Positions 1-9,400 of a DNA stretch of 64,000 nt are shown piece after piece. The DNA is from Piscinibacter gummiphilus. GTDB lineage: Bacteria > Pseudomonadota > Gammaproteobacteria > Burkholderiales > Burkholderiaceae_C. The DNA is taken from positions 4,637,001 through 4,701,000 of the forward strand of contig NZ_CP136336.1 of the NCBI RefSeq assembly GCF_032681285.1. The letters run 5' to 3'. The notes below the pieces were generated by a model. That model searched no databases. It was given only the letters and a program-made list of their open reading frames with translations, and was not told the DNA's origin. The position numbers were made by a program, and so were the translations under genes. How positions within the stretch are numbered: the first letter of the stretch is position 1; each line of letters begins with the position of its first letter.

Positions 1-597
1 GTTGCCGAGCGTGGCCGACATGCCCCACACGCTCAACGCGGGCGACCACCGCCTCAGGCGCGCAAGCGCGAGCTGCACCTGCACGCCGCGCTTGTTGCCG
101 AGCAGCTCGTGCCACTCGTCGACCACCACCAAGCGCACGCTCCCGAGCACCTCGCGTGCATCGGCCCGCGCGAGCAGCAGCGAGAGGCTCTCGGGCGTGG
201 TGACGAGCGCGGTGGGCAGGCGGCGGTTCTGCGCGCTGCGCTCGCCCGCGGTGGTGTCGCCGCTGCGCGCGCCGACGGTCCACGGGGCGATGTCGGCCAG
301 CGCGGGCAGCGGCTGCTCCAGCGAGCGCAGGGTGTCGGCGGCGAGCGCACGCATCGGCGTGATCCACAGCACCGTGAGGGGGTCGGCCTTCTTCGCGGGC
401 GCCAGGTAGGCCATCAAGGCGCCGAGCCACACCGCGTAAGTCTTACCGGCGCCGGTGGTGGCGTGGAGCAGGCCCGACTCGCCGGCCGCGACGGCGCGCC
501 ACACCTCGCGCTGGAACTCGAACGGCGCCCAGCCGCGTGCGGCCATCCACGCCAGGAGGGCGTCTTCGACGGGGGTGCTGCGCGCGCTGTGCTTCAT
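1..597 (-). CDS. Ligase-associated DEAD/DEAH-box (Lhr-like) helicase, N-terminal part
   Basis: The minus strand reads open from an ATG at 597 to the left edge, giving the first 199 residues of a superfamily 2 helicase. Visible motifs are Q-motif-like FEFQREVW near residue 23, Walker A TTGAGKTY near 42, ITPMRAL (motif Ia), TTPESL (motif Ib), a DEWH Walker B box and motif III SATLGN at the edge. DEWH rather than DEAD, with SATLGN, is typical of Lhr-like proteins found beside ATP-dependent DNA ligases and metallo-exonucleases in proteobacteria; a repair role is inferred from that family. The partner genes would lie left of position 1. It begins 36 bp downstream of the sensor kinase on the same strand. 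The C-terminal RecA and winged-helix domains are outside the window. Confidence 0.9.
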   Translation of the reverse strand, partial: MKHSARSTPVEDALLAWMAARGWAPFEFQREVWRAVAAGESGLLHATTGAGKTYAVWLGALMAYLAPAKKADPLTVLWITPMRALAADTLRSLEQPLPALADIAPWTVGARSGDTTAGERSAQNRRLPTALVTTPESLSLLLARADAREVLGSVRLVVVDEWHELLGNKRGVQVQLALARLRRWSPALSVWGMSATLGN

Positions 598-633
598 CTC
601 TTGCACCGGGCTCAGGAGCAAGAGGCAGACCCG

Positions 634-2829
634 TCAGCCCGGCTGGCGCGGCGCGCGCTCCTGCACCGCGCGCTGCAGCGCCTCGATCAGGTCGTCGAGG
701 CCGTAGGGCTTGCGAAGCTCCTGCACGTCGGCCCGGGTCTGGCGCGTGTTGTAGCCGGTGGCGACCACCGCCGCCATCGCCGGCACGTTGGCGCGGCACC
801 AGTCGACCAGGTCCAGGCCCGAGAGCGTGCCGGGCATGACGACGTCGGTGAAGAGCACGTCGAAATCGGTGTGGGTGCCCAGCACCTCCTTCGCCTGGTC
901 GGCCGAGGCGCAATGCGTGACCTCGTGGCCGGCCTCGCGCAGTGCCGGCACGACCACCGACGACACGAGCGAGTCGTCTTCGATCATCAGGATGCGCAGC
1001 GTGCGGCCCGCGTGACGAGACGCCGCCTCGGGCGTGACCACCGCCTCGGCCTGGTCGGTGATGGGCAGCAGCAGCGTCACGCGCGTGCCTTCGCCGGCGG
1101 TGCTCTCCAGGCGGGCGTCGCCGTTCGACTGGCGCGCGAAGGCCAGCACCTGCGCGAGCCCGAGGCCCGTGCCGGCACCGATCGGCTTGGTGGTGAAGTA
1201 CGGGTCGAAGGCGCGTTCGAGCGTCTCGGGGCTCATGCCGGCGCCGTTGTCGCTGACCTGCAGGCACACATGGCGCGGGCCGGCAAGCGTGGCGCTTTCT
1301 TCGGGCGTGGCCAGCCGCGCGGTGAGGCGGATGGCGCCACCGTCGGGCATGGCATCGCGCGCGTTGAAGATGAGGTTGAGCAGGGCAAGCTCGAGCTGCG
1401 CCGGGTCGACCAGCACCGCCGGCAGCCCCGGCTCGATCTCGGCCGTGAGCTGCACCCGCTCGCCCACCGCCTTGCGCGTGAGTTCCTGCGTCTGCAGCAC
1501 GAAGTTGGGCAGGTTCACCGGCTGCGGCTTGAGCGGTTGCGCCCGGCCGAAGGTCATCATCTGCTTCACGAGATCGGCCGCCTTGCCGGTGGCGCGCATG
1601 GCCGCTTCCAGGAAACGGCGATGCGGCACGTCGGCCGCGGTCTGGCGGTCGACCACGTGCAGGCCCGTGCTGATGGTCTGCAGCAGGTTGTTGAAGTCGT
1701 GCGCGAGCCCGCCGGTCAGGCGGCCGATGGCCTCGCGCTTCTGGCCTTCGAGCAGCGCGGTCTGGGCCGCACGCGCGTCGTTCACGGCCAGCTGCACTTC
1801 CTTCTGCAGAGTGAGCGTGGCCTCGTGCGAGCGCCGGCCGGCGAGTTCGAGCGCGCGGCTCACCTCGTCGAGCTCGAAGACGCCGGTGGTGAACGCGGCG
1901 GGCACTTCGTCGCGCCCGAGCTGCACGGCCGACTCGCGCAGCGTGACGATGGGCTTGCCGATCCTGCGCGCCACGAAGATCGCCAGGCCCAGGCCGATGA
2001 GCAGCAGCGCCCCGGCCGCGGCGAGCGTCTGCGCCGTGAGGCGCCGCGCCGACTGGGCGAGCGCCTCCTGCGGCAAGGCCAGCACCACGTTCCAGCCGTG
2101 GCGGTTGGCCGGCGACACATAGGTGAGCGAGGGCACCCCGTCGAGGGTGACCGTCTCGCCGAAGCTGCCCACGCCCGCCTTCGCTCGGCGCTGGATCTCC
2201 TCGCTGGCCTGGCGACCCACCCACTTCAGCGGGTCACGGTTGCGCGCGATGATGAAGTGCTGATCGTTGAGGACGGAGGCGAGGCTGTTGAGCGGCGTGG
2301 CCTTCTCGATCAGGCTTTGCACGACCGAGGGCGAGAAGGACACGCCCACGTTGTAGCGGGCCGACGTGCCGTCGAGCAAGGGCGCATAGGCCACCAGCAC
2401 CGGCTCCTGCGTCAGGAGCCCGCGTGCCGAGAAGAACACCTTGGGCGCTTCGGTCACGAACGGCGCCTCGCCCCGATCACGCGGCTCGAAGCCTTGAAAC
2501 GGCACCCGTGTGTTGAGGCGCTGCCGCTGGCGGTCGACCAGCACCACCCAGTTGCCGCTGCCCTTCACCGCTGCGCTGGCCTCGTCGTGGAAGCGCGCGA
2601 GCTGGTCGTCTTGCAGCGTGCGCGAGGCGCTCAGCGTGGTCGCGATGGCCACCCGCTTGTCGAGCTGGCCCTCCACCAATGAATTGAGGCTCTGGGCGAA
2701 ACGCTCGATGTCCTGGCGCACATCTTCGGCCTCGCGCAGGTAGGTCGAGCGCGCCAGCAAGGAGAAGCCCGCCACCGCCGGCAACCAGACCGCGAGCACC
2801 AACAGCAGGAGAAACGTGCGAATGCTCAA
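634..2829 (-). CDS. Hybrid sensor histidine kinase with periplasmic sensor and C-terminal receiver
   Basis: A 731-residue membrane kinase. A signal anchor (about residues 5-25) and a second membrane segment near 270-290 enclose a periplasmic Cache-like sensor. A HAMP-like linker and coiled coil follow, then a histidine kinase core with phospho-acceptor His377 in LAHDFNNLL, an N box (NLIFNARDAM), a G1 box (DNGAGM) and a G2 box (GAGTGLGL). A C-terminal receiver carries Asp662 in FTDVVMPG. The LAHDFNNLL H-box and attached receiver are typical of self-contained kinases in which the receiver tunes kinase output. No DNA-binding response regulator is adjacent, so its target is unknown. The start is TTG at 2829 with no clear Shine-Dalgarno, so the exact N-terminus is uncertain. 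Confidence 0.9.
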   Translation of the reverse strand: MSIRTFLLLLVLAVWLPAVAGFSLLARSTYLREAEDVRQDIERFAQSLNSLVEGQLDKRVAIATTLSASRTLQDDQLARFHDEASAAVKGSGNWVVLVDRQRQRLNTRVPFQGFEPRDRGEAPFVTEAPKVFFSARGLLTQEPVLVAYAPLLDGTSARYNVGVSFSPSVVQSLIEKATPLNSLASVLNDQHFIIARNRDPLKWVGRQASEEIQRRAKAGVGSFGETVTLDGVPSLTYVSPANRHGWNVVLALPQEALAQSARRLTAQTLAAAGALLLIGLGLAIFVARRIGKPIVTLRESAVQLGRDEVPAAFTTGVFELDEVSRALELAGRRSHEATLTLQKEVQLAVNDARAAQTALLEGQKREAIGRLTGGLAHDFNNLLQTISTGLHVVDRQTAADVPHRRFLEAAMRATGKAADLVKQMMTFGRAQPLKPQPVNLPNFVLQTQELTRKAVGERVQLTAEIEPGLPAVLVDPAQLELALLNLIFNARDAMPDGGAIRLTARLATPEESATLAGPRHVCLQVSDNGAGMSPETLERAFDPYFTTKPIGAGTGLGLAQVLAFARQSNGDARLESTAGEGTRVTLLLPITDQAEAVVTPEAASRHAGRTLRILMIEDDSLVSSVVVPALREAGHEVTHCASADQAKEVLGTHTDFDVLFTDVVMPGTLSGLDLVDWCRANVPAMAAVVATGYNTRQTRADVQELRKPYGLDDLIEALQRAVQERAPRQPG

Positions 2830-2913
2830 GCGACGAGGGCGTGGGTGACGTAACCCGACACGCTATCAGAGTTTTTCGCGCCCAGCGCCCGCAGGGGCTC
2901 CGGGCCGGGGGTG

Positions 2914-3585
2914 TCAGCGCTGCGCGGCGCACCACGCCGCCATCGTGTCGGCGAGCGAGCCCAGCACCTGCGCATCGGTGCGGCCGCTGCGCATGCGCAC
3001 ATGGAAGGCGTGGTCGGCGTCCTCTTCCAGCGCGAGGGTCGCGTGCGGCAGGGGTGCGAGTACCTCGCGCAGCAGTGTGAGGTCGGCCAGCGCATCGCGC
3101 GTGCCTTGCAGGAAGAGCATCGGCACCTGCACCTGCGACAGGTGTGCAGCGCGTGTGACGCTCGGCTTGCCCGCAAGGTGCAGCGGGAAGCCGACGAACA
3201 TGAGCCCGCGCACGCCCTCCAGCGGCAACGCAGCCTGGGCCTGCGAGCTCATGCGTCCCCCGAACGATTTGCCACCGGCAAAGAGCGGCAGCGCAGGCCA
3301 CTGGCGGCGCGCCTCGGCCACCGCCGCCCGCACGGCGGCCTGCGCGACCGCCGGCGTGTCGGGCCGCCCGCGGCCTTCCTCCATGTAGGGAAACTGGAAG
3401 CGCAGCGTGGCGACCCGGCGCTGCGCCAGCTCGCCGGACAGGGCAGACATGAAGGCGTGGTCCATGCCGGCGCCCGCGCCATGCGCGAACACGTAGCCGG
3501 CGCTCGCATCGGCGGGCGTCATGCACAGCGCGGCCACCTTGCCGCTGTCGGGCACCTCGACGCTCAGGGGTTGGGGCACGGTCAT
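2914..3585 (-). CDS. Alpha/beta hydrolase of the KANL3/Tex30 type
   Basis: A 223-residue soluble hydrolase. The nucleophile elbow is GKSFGG, preceded by a FAHGAGAGMD oxyanion region. The acid is probably the Asp in GTRDAL and the histidine is in DADHAF. The small single-domain layout matches the KANL3/Tex30-like dienelactone-hydrolase-related group, whose bacterial substrates are largely unknown. The ATG at 3585 is preferred over an in-frame TTG at 3609. It is divergent from the histidine phosphatase gene (about 100 bp between starts) and lies 84 bp upstream of the kinase on the same strand. There is no evidence of a shared pathway with its neighbours. Confidence 0.82.
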   Translation of the reverse strand: MTVPQPLSVEVPDSGKVAALCMTPADASAGYVFAHGAGAGMDHAFMSALSGELAQRRVATLRFQFPYMEEGRGRPDTPAVAQAAVRAAVAEARRQWPALPLFAGGKSFGGRMSSQAQAALPLEGVRGLMFVGFPLHLAGKPSVTRAAHLSQVQVPMLFLQGTRDALADLTLLREVLAPLPHATLALEEDADHAFHVRMRSGRTDAQVLGSLADTMAAWCAAQR

Positions 3586-3689
3586 GCGGCGAGCATCGCA
3601 TGCAGACAAGACCCCGATGCGGCATCGGACGCGAAGGCCCCGATACGCTGCGCTCCGGCAGCCACTCGTGCGGGCTGCGGGAACGGCCG

Positions 3690-4250
3690 ATGCAACGACG
3701 CGCTCTCCTCATCGCCACCAGTGCCTGGCCCTGGGCTGCGCGCGCCGACGACGCGGTCGCGGCGCGGCTTGCGGCCGGTGGCGTGGTGATCGCCTTCCGC
3801 CATGCGCTCGCGCCCGGCACCTTCGACCCGCCGGGTTTTCGCCTCGACGACTGCGGCACGCAGCGCAACCTCAACGACGAAGGGCGCGCCCACGCGCAGC
3901 GCATCGGCGCGTGGCTCCGCGAGCGACGGCTGTCGCCGGCGGCGGTGCGCAGCAGCCCCTGGTGCCGCTGCGTCGACACGGCCCGCCTCGCCTTCGACCG
4001 CGCCGACCCGTGGCTCCCGCTCGGCTCGCCCCGCGCGGGCAGCGAAGCGGTCCACGACGCAGCACTGCGCGAGTTGCGTGCGTCCCTCGCCGCCGTGGCC
4101 CGGTCGGAGCGCCGCTTCGAGGTGTGGGTCACGCACCAGTTCGTGTTGACGGCGCTGGTGGGCGGTCATGTGGCGTCGGGTGAAGGCCTGGTGTTGCAGG
4201 CGGGCGCCGGGCACCAGCCCACGCTCGTCGCGCGGCTGAGCGTGGCGTAG
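3690..4250 (+). CDS. Exported histidine phosphatase (SixA/phosphoglycerate mutase-like) family protein
   Basis: A 186-residue protein beginning MQRRALL with a hydrophobic, Ala-rich leader ending near ARADD, consistent with export. The mature part has the phosphohistidine motif as FRHALAPG (RHA instead of the usual RHG), a downstream RSSPWCR block, and a second catalytic histidine in WVTHQF. These place it in the histidine phosphatase superfamily, in a branch of small periplasmic members of unknown substrate. An upstream in-frame extension to 3600 is rejected because the leader starts at 3690. Its stop lies 3 bp from the stop of the convergent sigma-54 activator. Confidence 0.8.
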   Translation: MQRRALLIATSAWPWAARADDAVAARLAAGGVVIAFRHALAPGTFDPPGFRLDDCGTQRNLNDEGRAHAQRIGAWLRERRLSPAAVRSSPWCRCVDTARLAFDRADPWLPLGSPRAGSEAVHDAALRELRASLAAVARSERRFEVWVTHQFVLTALVGGHVASGEGLVLQAGAGHQPTLVARLSVA

Positions 4251-4253
4251 AAC

Positions 4254-5906
4254 TCAGGCCAGCAGCTTGTAGAGATACGAGCGCGAGATGCCGAGCTGCT
4301 CGGCCGCGCGCTTCTTGTTGCCGCCGCATTCGTCGAGCACCCGGCGGGCGGCGGCGCGTTCGTGGTCCTTGAGGCGCGGCGCCGCCGGCGGCGCGGGCAA
4401 CACCGGCGAGACCGGCCGGCGCACCGTGGCATGCGGTTCGCCACGCGCCGCATCGTTGCGGGTGAAGGCGTCGAGCGTCAGCAGCTCGTGCGACGAGAAC
4501 ACCAGCGCTTCCTCGATGCGGTGGCGCAGCTGCCGCAGGTTGCCGGGCCAGGGCTGGTCGGCGAGGTAGCGCGCCACGCCGGGCTCGACCTTGGGCACCG
4601 GCAGGCCGTTGCGGTCGCAGAAGGCTTTCACGAAATGCGCCAGCAGCGCGGGGATATCTTCCAGGCGCTGGCGCAGCGGCGGCACACGAAGCGTCACGCC
4701 GCTGATGCGGTAGAAGAGGTCGTGGCGGAACGCGCCGCTGTCGATCAACTCGTCGATGTCGCGGTGCGTGGCCGACACGAGCCGGAAGCTCATCTTCTTG
4801 CCCGCATGGCTGCCCAGGCGTTCGACCACCCGCTCTTCCAGCACCCGCAGCAGCTTGATCTGCACGTCCATCGGGATGTCGCCCACCTCGTCGAGAAAGA
4901 GCGTGCCGTCGTTGGCCATCTCGAACTTGCCGGCGCGGCCCTGCTTGGCGCTGCCGGTGAAGGCGCCCGCGGTGTGGCCGAAGAGTTCGCTCTCGATCAG
5001 GCTCGACGGCAGCGCCGCGAGGTTGAGGCTCACCATCTCGTGTGAACCCCGGCCCAGCTTGTGGATGGCCCGGGCCACGAGTTCCTTGCCGGTGCCGCTC
5101 TCGCCGAGGATGAGCACCGGCACGTCGAGCCGCGCCACGGTGGCCACCTCGTGCCGCAGGCGCTGCATTGCCTGGCTGTCGCCCACGAGTTCGGCGGTGG
5201 CTTCGCGCGTCTCCCGCAGGCCATCGAGTTCGCGCCGGTAGAACTCGAGCTGCGAGCGCAGCTGGTTCATCTCGGCCGCCATTTTCGACACCGCCTCGGC
5301 GTCGCGGAACATCACCTGCCCCACCGCGCCCACGATCTGCCCGTTCTTGCGGATCGGCCTTCGGTTGACGACCCGCATCACGCCTTCGCCGAAGCTCTGC
5401 GGCTTGCCGATCTCGGCCTTGCCCGACTCGATCACCGCGCGCAGCCGCGAATTCGGGATCGCCTCTTCGGCCGGCTTGCCGATGCCGCCGCCATACGAGA
5501 GCCCGAGGAACTTCTCGTGCACCGGGCTGATGTAGCGGATGGTGCCGTGGTGGTCGGCCACCGTGATGCCCTGGTAGGGGTCGTTGAGGATCTGCTCGAG
5601 GATGTCGAAGGCGAAGGGCACGGCCACCACGAAGTCGAGCAAGGTGCTGCCGTCGGTGCCGTGCGTGTCGACGGGGCGGACGATGGCGATCTCGGTGTCG
5701 TCGGCATGCAGCGCCACGCCGACGACCGGGCCGGTGGGCAGATGCGCCTCGAAAAGGCTGCGGTCCGGCGCAAGGTGCATGGCCGTGACGAGGGCCTCTT
5801 GCGCCGCGGCATCGGCGGCCAGCCCGAGCGCCGCCACCACCTCGCCGCGGCGGCGGGCCAGCACGCCGAGCGACCCGTCAACGCCGGAAGAGTGTTGTTC
5901 AGACAT
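4254..5906 (-). CDS. Sigma-54-dependent transcriptional activator (PAS, AAA+, Fis HTH)
   Basis: A 550-residue enhancer-binding protein. Residues 1 to about 100 form an uncharacterised sensory region. A PAS domain follows (about 105-215, with FDILEQIL and GITVADHHGTI). The AAA+ domain holds Walker A GESGTGKE near 268, the sigma-54 contact loop GAFTGS near 315 and Walker B LFLDEVGD. A Fis-type helix-turn-helix ends the protein (KKRAAEQLGISRSYLYKLL). The ATG at 5906 is chosen over a GTG at 5930 because AAGGTG lies 9 to 10 bases upstream of it. The gene is divergent from the thioesterase/carboxylase cluster, with a -24/-12 promoter between them, so it most likely activates that cluster in response to a small ligand. 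The ligand is unknown. Confidence 0.92.
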   Translation of the reverse strand: MSEQHSSGVDGSLGVLARRRGEVVAALGLAADAAAQEALVTAMHLAPDRSLFEAHLPTGPVVGVALHADDTEIAIVRPVDTHGTDGSTLLDFVVAVPFAFDILEQILNDPYQGITVADHHGTIRYISPVHEKFLGLSYGGGIGKPAEEAIPNSRLRAVIESGKAEIGKPQSFGEGVMRVVNRRPIRKNGQIVGAVGQVMFRDAEAVSKMAAEMNQLRSQLEFYRRELDGLRETREATAELVGDSQAMQRLRHEVATVARLDVPVLILGESGTGKELVARAIHKLGRGSHEMVSLNLAALPSSLIESELFGHTAGAFTGSAKQGRAGKFEMANDGTLFLDEVGDIPMDVQIKLLRVLEERVVERLGSHAGKKMSFRLVSATHRDIDELIDSGAFRHDLFYRISGVTLRVPPLRQRLEDIPALLAHFVKAFCDRNGLPVPKVEPGVARYLADQPWPGNLRQLRHRIEEALVFSSHELLTLDAFTRNDAARGEPHATVRRPVSPVLPAPPAAPRLKDHERAAARRVLDECGGNKKRAAEQLGISRSYLYKLLA

Positions 5907-5959
5907 GCACAACGACACCTTGAAAGACACCGAGTGTAGTCAGCACAGACAAAATACCA

Positions 5960-5971
5960 CCCCTCGAGGGG
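5960..5971. promoter_or_regulatory. Perfect 12-bp palindrome, candidate activator binding site
   Basis: CCCCTCGAGGGG is a perfect palindrome in the 102-bp gap between the activator and the thioesterase, about 10 bp upstream of the -24/-12 element. Its position suits autoregulation or binding by the divergent activator. Classical sigma-54 enhancers lie further away, so assignment is tentative. Confidence 0.4.
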
Positions 5972-5979
5972 CTGGGTGC

Positions 5980-5996
5980 TTGGCACGTTCGGTGCA
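5980..5996 (+). promoter_or_regulatory. Sigma-54 (RpoN) -24/-12 promoter
   Basis: TTGGCACGTTCGGTGCA matches the RpoN consensus TTGGCACG-N4-TTGCA at all but one of the specified bases (G for the first T of the -12 block). The invariant GG (5982-5983) and GC (5994-5995) are separated by exactly 10 bases. It points at the thioesterase gene, and the divergent gene encodes a sigma-54 activator. The expected transcript start is about 6006-6008, immediately before the ATG at 6009. Confidence 0.85.
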
Positions 5997-6008
5997 CTAC
6001 AGGCTCGC

Positions 6009-6434
6009 ATGACCACTGCCCTCCCCCCCGGTCTTGGCCCGTACTTCGGCATCGACGTGCCGTTCATGGAACACATCGGCCTGAAGCCGGTGTCGCTGGA
6101 CGAGACCTGCTGCAAGACGCAGCTCGCCTGGAACCCCGCGCTCGTGAACAGCCGCGGCGACATCCACGGCGGCACGCTGATGAGCGCCTTCGACTTCACG
6201 CTGAGCGCTGCCGCCCGCGCGCATGACCCCCTGCGCTACGGCGCGATCACCGTCGACCTGACCACGCATTTCCTCGAAGCCTCGCGCAGCGAGCTCACGG
6301 TGATCGGGCGCTGCATCAAGCGCGGCAAGTCGATGGCCTTCTGCGAAGGCGAGATCGTGAACCCCGAAGGCACCGTCGTCGCCGTGGCGCGCGGGGTCTT
6401 CAAACTCATCCTGAGAGAAAGAGCCACCCCTTGA
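6009..6434 (+). CDS. PaaI-family hotdog thioesterase
   Basis: A 141-residue single hotdog domain. The family helix-start motif is visible as NSRGDIHGGTLMSAFD, the region that carries the catalytic acid/asparagine and CoA contacts in PaaI/YbgC-type acyl-CoA thioesterases. It probably hydrolyses an acyl-CoA made or used by the downstream carboxylase and CoA-transferase. The first ATG (6009) falls only 1 to 3 bases after the predicted sigma-54 transcript start, so translation would be nearly leaderless; the in-frame ATG at 6066 (MEHIGL) is the alternative. Its TGA overlaps the TTG start of the next gene (TTGA, 6431-6434), indicating coupling. Confidence 0.87.
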   Translation: MTTALPPGLGPYFGIDVPFMEHIGLKPVSLDETCCKTQLAWNPALVNSRGDIHGGTLMSAFDFTLSAAARAHDPLRYGAITVDLTTHFLEASRSELTVIGRCIKRGKSMAFCEGEIVNPEGTVVAVARGVFKLILRERATP

Positions 6435-9400
6435 AAAAGCTGTTGATCGCCAACCGAGGCGAGATCGCCCTGCGTGTGCAACGCGCCGCACGCGACCTCG
6501 GCATCGCCACCGTCGCGGTGTATTCGCAAGACGACGCGAACTCGCGCCACCGCCTGCTCGCCGACGAGGCCCATGCGCTGAACGCAAGCGGCCCCGCGGC
6601 CTACATCGACATCGCCGCGGTGGTCGCCGCCGCGAAGGCCAGCGGCTGCGACGCCGTGCACCCCGGTTACGGCTTCCTGAGCGAGCGCGCCGACTTCGCG
6701 CAAGCGTGTGCCGAGGCCGGCATCACCTTCGTCGGGCCGACGGTCGAGCAGCTCGCGCTCTTCGGCGACAAGGGCCGTGCGATCAAGCTCGCCATCGACT
6801 GCCAGGTGCCGGTGATGCCCTCGACCGCGGGCAACGCCTCGCTCGACACCATCACCCGCTTCTTCGACGAGCAAAGCGAGGCCGGCATCGTCATCAAGGC
6901 GGTCGGCGGCGGTGGTGGCCGTGGCATGCGCGTGGTGCGCCAGCGCGACGACCTTGCCGAGGCCTACGCCCGCTGCCGCTCCGAGGCGGCCAGCGCCTTC
7001 GGTGTCGACGCGGTGTACGCCGAGCGTCTCGTCGCCCGCGCCCGCCACATCGAAGTGCAGATCGCGGGCGACGGGAAGCAGGTCGTCGCACTCGGCGAAC
7101 GCGACTGCACGCTGCAGCGCCGCTTCCAGAAGCTGATCGAGATCGCGCCGAGCCCGATGCTCAGCGCCGAGCTGCGCGAGCGCATCCTCGGCGCCGCCCG
7201 CAAGCTCGCGCAGAAGGTCGGCTACCAGAGCCTCGGCACCTTCGAATTCCTGGTCGAAGAGACGGCGGCCGGCGAGCAGACGGGCTTCGTCTTCATCGAG
7301 GCCAACCCGCGCCTGCAGGTCGAGCACACCATCACCGAGCAGGTCACCGGCATCGACCTCGTCGCGCTGCAGCTCGGCCTGGCAAGCGGCCGCGACCTGC
7401 ACGACCTCGGCCTCGACCCCGCATGGCCGCCACCCTTGCGCGGCTTCGCGATCCAGGCCCGCATCAATGCCGAGGCGATGGATGCCACCGGCTTCGCCAA
7501 GCCGGCCCACGGCCGCCTCGAACGTTTCGACCCGCCCACCGGCCCGGACGTGCGCGTGGACACCCACGGCTACACCGGCTACGCGCCCTCGCCCAACTTC
7601 GACACGCTGCTCGCCAAGCTGATCGTCACCAGCACCACGCCGCGCTTCGGCGATGCGGTGCGGCGGCTGCAACGGGCGCTCGGCGAGTTCCGCATCGTCG
7701 GCGTGCCGACCAACCTCGACGTGCTGCGCGCGCTGGTGCAGCGTGACGACTTCGCGGTGCAGGACGTGCACACCCGTCACTTCGAAGCCATCGTGCCGGC
7801 GCTCGTGGCCTCGGCCGCCGAGATCGCCGCCGCCGAACACGCCCGCGACGCCCTGCTCGGCGACACGGTGCGCCACTCGGTGCCGCAAGCCCCTCGCGCC
7901 GCCGACCTCGACGAGACGGTGGGCGAAGGCGCGGTGGCCGTGCGCACGCCGCTCGCCGGCCGTCTGGTCGAACTCTCGGTGCAGGTCGACGACCTCGTGC
8001 TGCCCGGACAAACGATCGCCGTGCTCGACTCGATGAAGATGGAGCACACCATCTCCGCCGAGCAGGGCGGGCGGGTCATCGACCTGCGCCTCGCCGCCGG
8101 CGAGCAGGTGCAGGAACACCAGATCCTCATCGTGCTGGAGCCGGCCGATGCCGACGCGGCCGCGCAGAGCGCCGCGCAGTCGCACGACCTCGATGCGATC
8201 CGCCCCGACCTGCAGCGTGTACTCGACCGCCAGGCCTTCCTCTACGACGAGAACCGGCCCGAGGCCGTGCAACGCCGCCATGCGCGGGGCCAGCGCACCG
8301 CACGCGAGAACGTGGTCGACCTGTGCGACGCCGGCACCTTCGTCGAATACGGCGGCCTCGCCATCGCCGCGCAGGCCAGCCGCCGCAGCCTCGACGACCT
8401 GATCGCCAACACGCCGGCCGACGGCCTGGTAACCGGCATCGGCAACGTCAACGGCGCGCTCGTCGGCAAGGACCGCGCGCGCAGCGCCGTGATGGCCTAC
8501 GACGCGACCGTGCTCGCCGGCACACAGGGCAAGCGCAACCACGTGAAGACCGATCGCCTGGTCGACGTGGCGCTGCGCGACGAACTGCCACTGGTGCTCT
8601 TCGCCGAAGGGGGCGGCGGGCGGCCGGGCGATGTCGACATCCCGTCGATCTCGGGCCTGATCCAGCCCTCGTTCGCCGCCTTTGCCGAATTGAGCGGCGA
8701 GGTGCCGGTAGTGGGCATCGTCTCGGGCCGCTGCTTTGCCGGCAATGCCGCCTTCCTCGGCTGCTGCGACGTGATCATTTCCGACAAGACCGCCAACATC
8801 GGCATGGCCGGCCCCGCGATGATCGAAGGCGGCGGGCTCGGCGTCTTCCGCCCCGAAGACGTGGGCCCGGCCGCGGTGCAGTACGCCAATGGCGTGATCG
8901 ACATCCTGGTCGACAACGAAGCGCAGGCGGTGCGGGCGGCGAAGCACTACCTCTCGATGTTCCAGGGGCCGGTGAAGGAATGGACCGCCCCCGACGTGCG
9001 CGCGCTGCGCCACGTGGTGCCCGAGAACCGGCTGCGCGTCTACGACACGCGGCGTGCCATCGAAGGCATCGCCGACGTGGGCAGCGTGTTGATGCTGCGC
9101 GGCGGCTTCGGCGCCGGCATCCACACCGCGCTCGCCCGCATCGAAGGCCAGCCGGTGGGCATCATGGCCAACAACCCGCACCACCTGGGCGGTGCCATCG
9201 ATGCCGACGCCGCCGACAAGGCCGCGCGCTTCATGCAGCTGTGCGACGCGCATGCCCTGCCCATCGTCTCGCTGATCGACACCCCGGGCTTCATGGTCGG
9301 CCCAGAGGTCGAGGCCAAGGCGCAGGTGCGGCACGTCTCGCGCATGTTCCTCGCAGGCGCGAAGCTGCGCGTCTCGCTGCTCGCGGTGGCGCTGCGCAAG

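Noticed and set aside
109..2682. Long plus-strand open frame of 857 codons over the sensor kinase
   Set aside because: Antisense shadow of a clear kinase gene; it is Arg/His/Gly-rich without family motifs, as expected opposite a high-GC gene.
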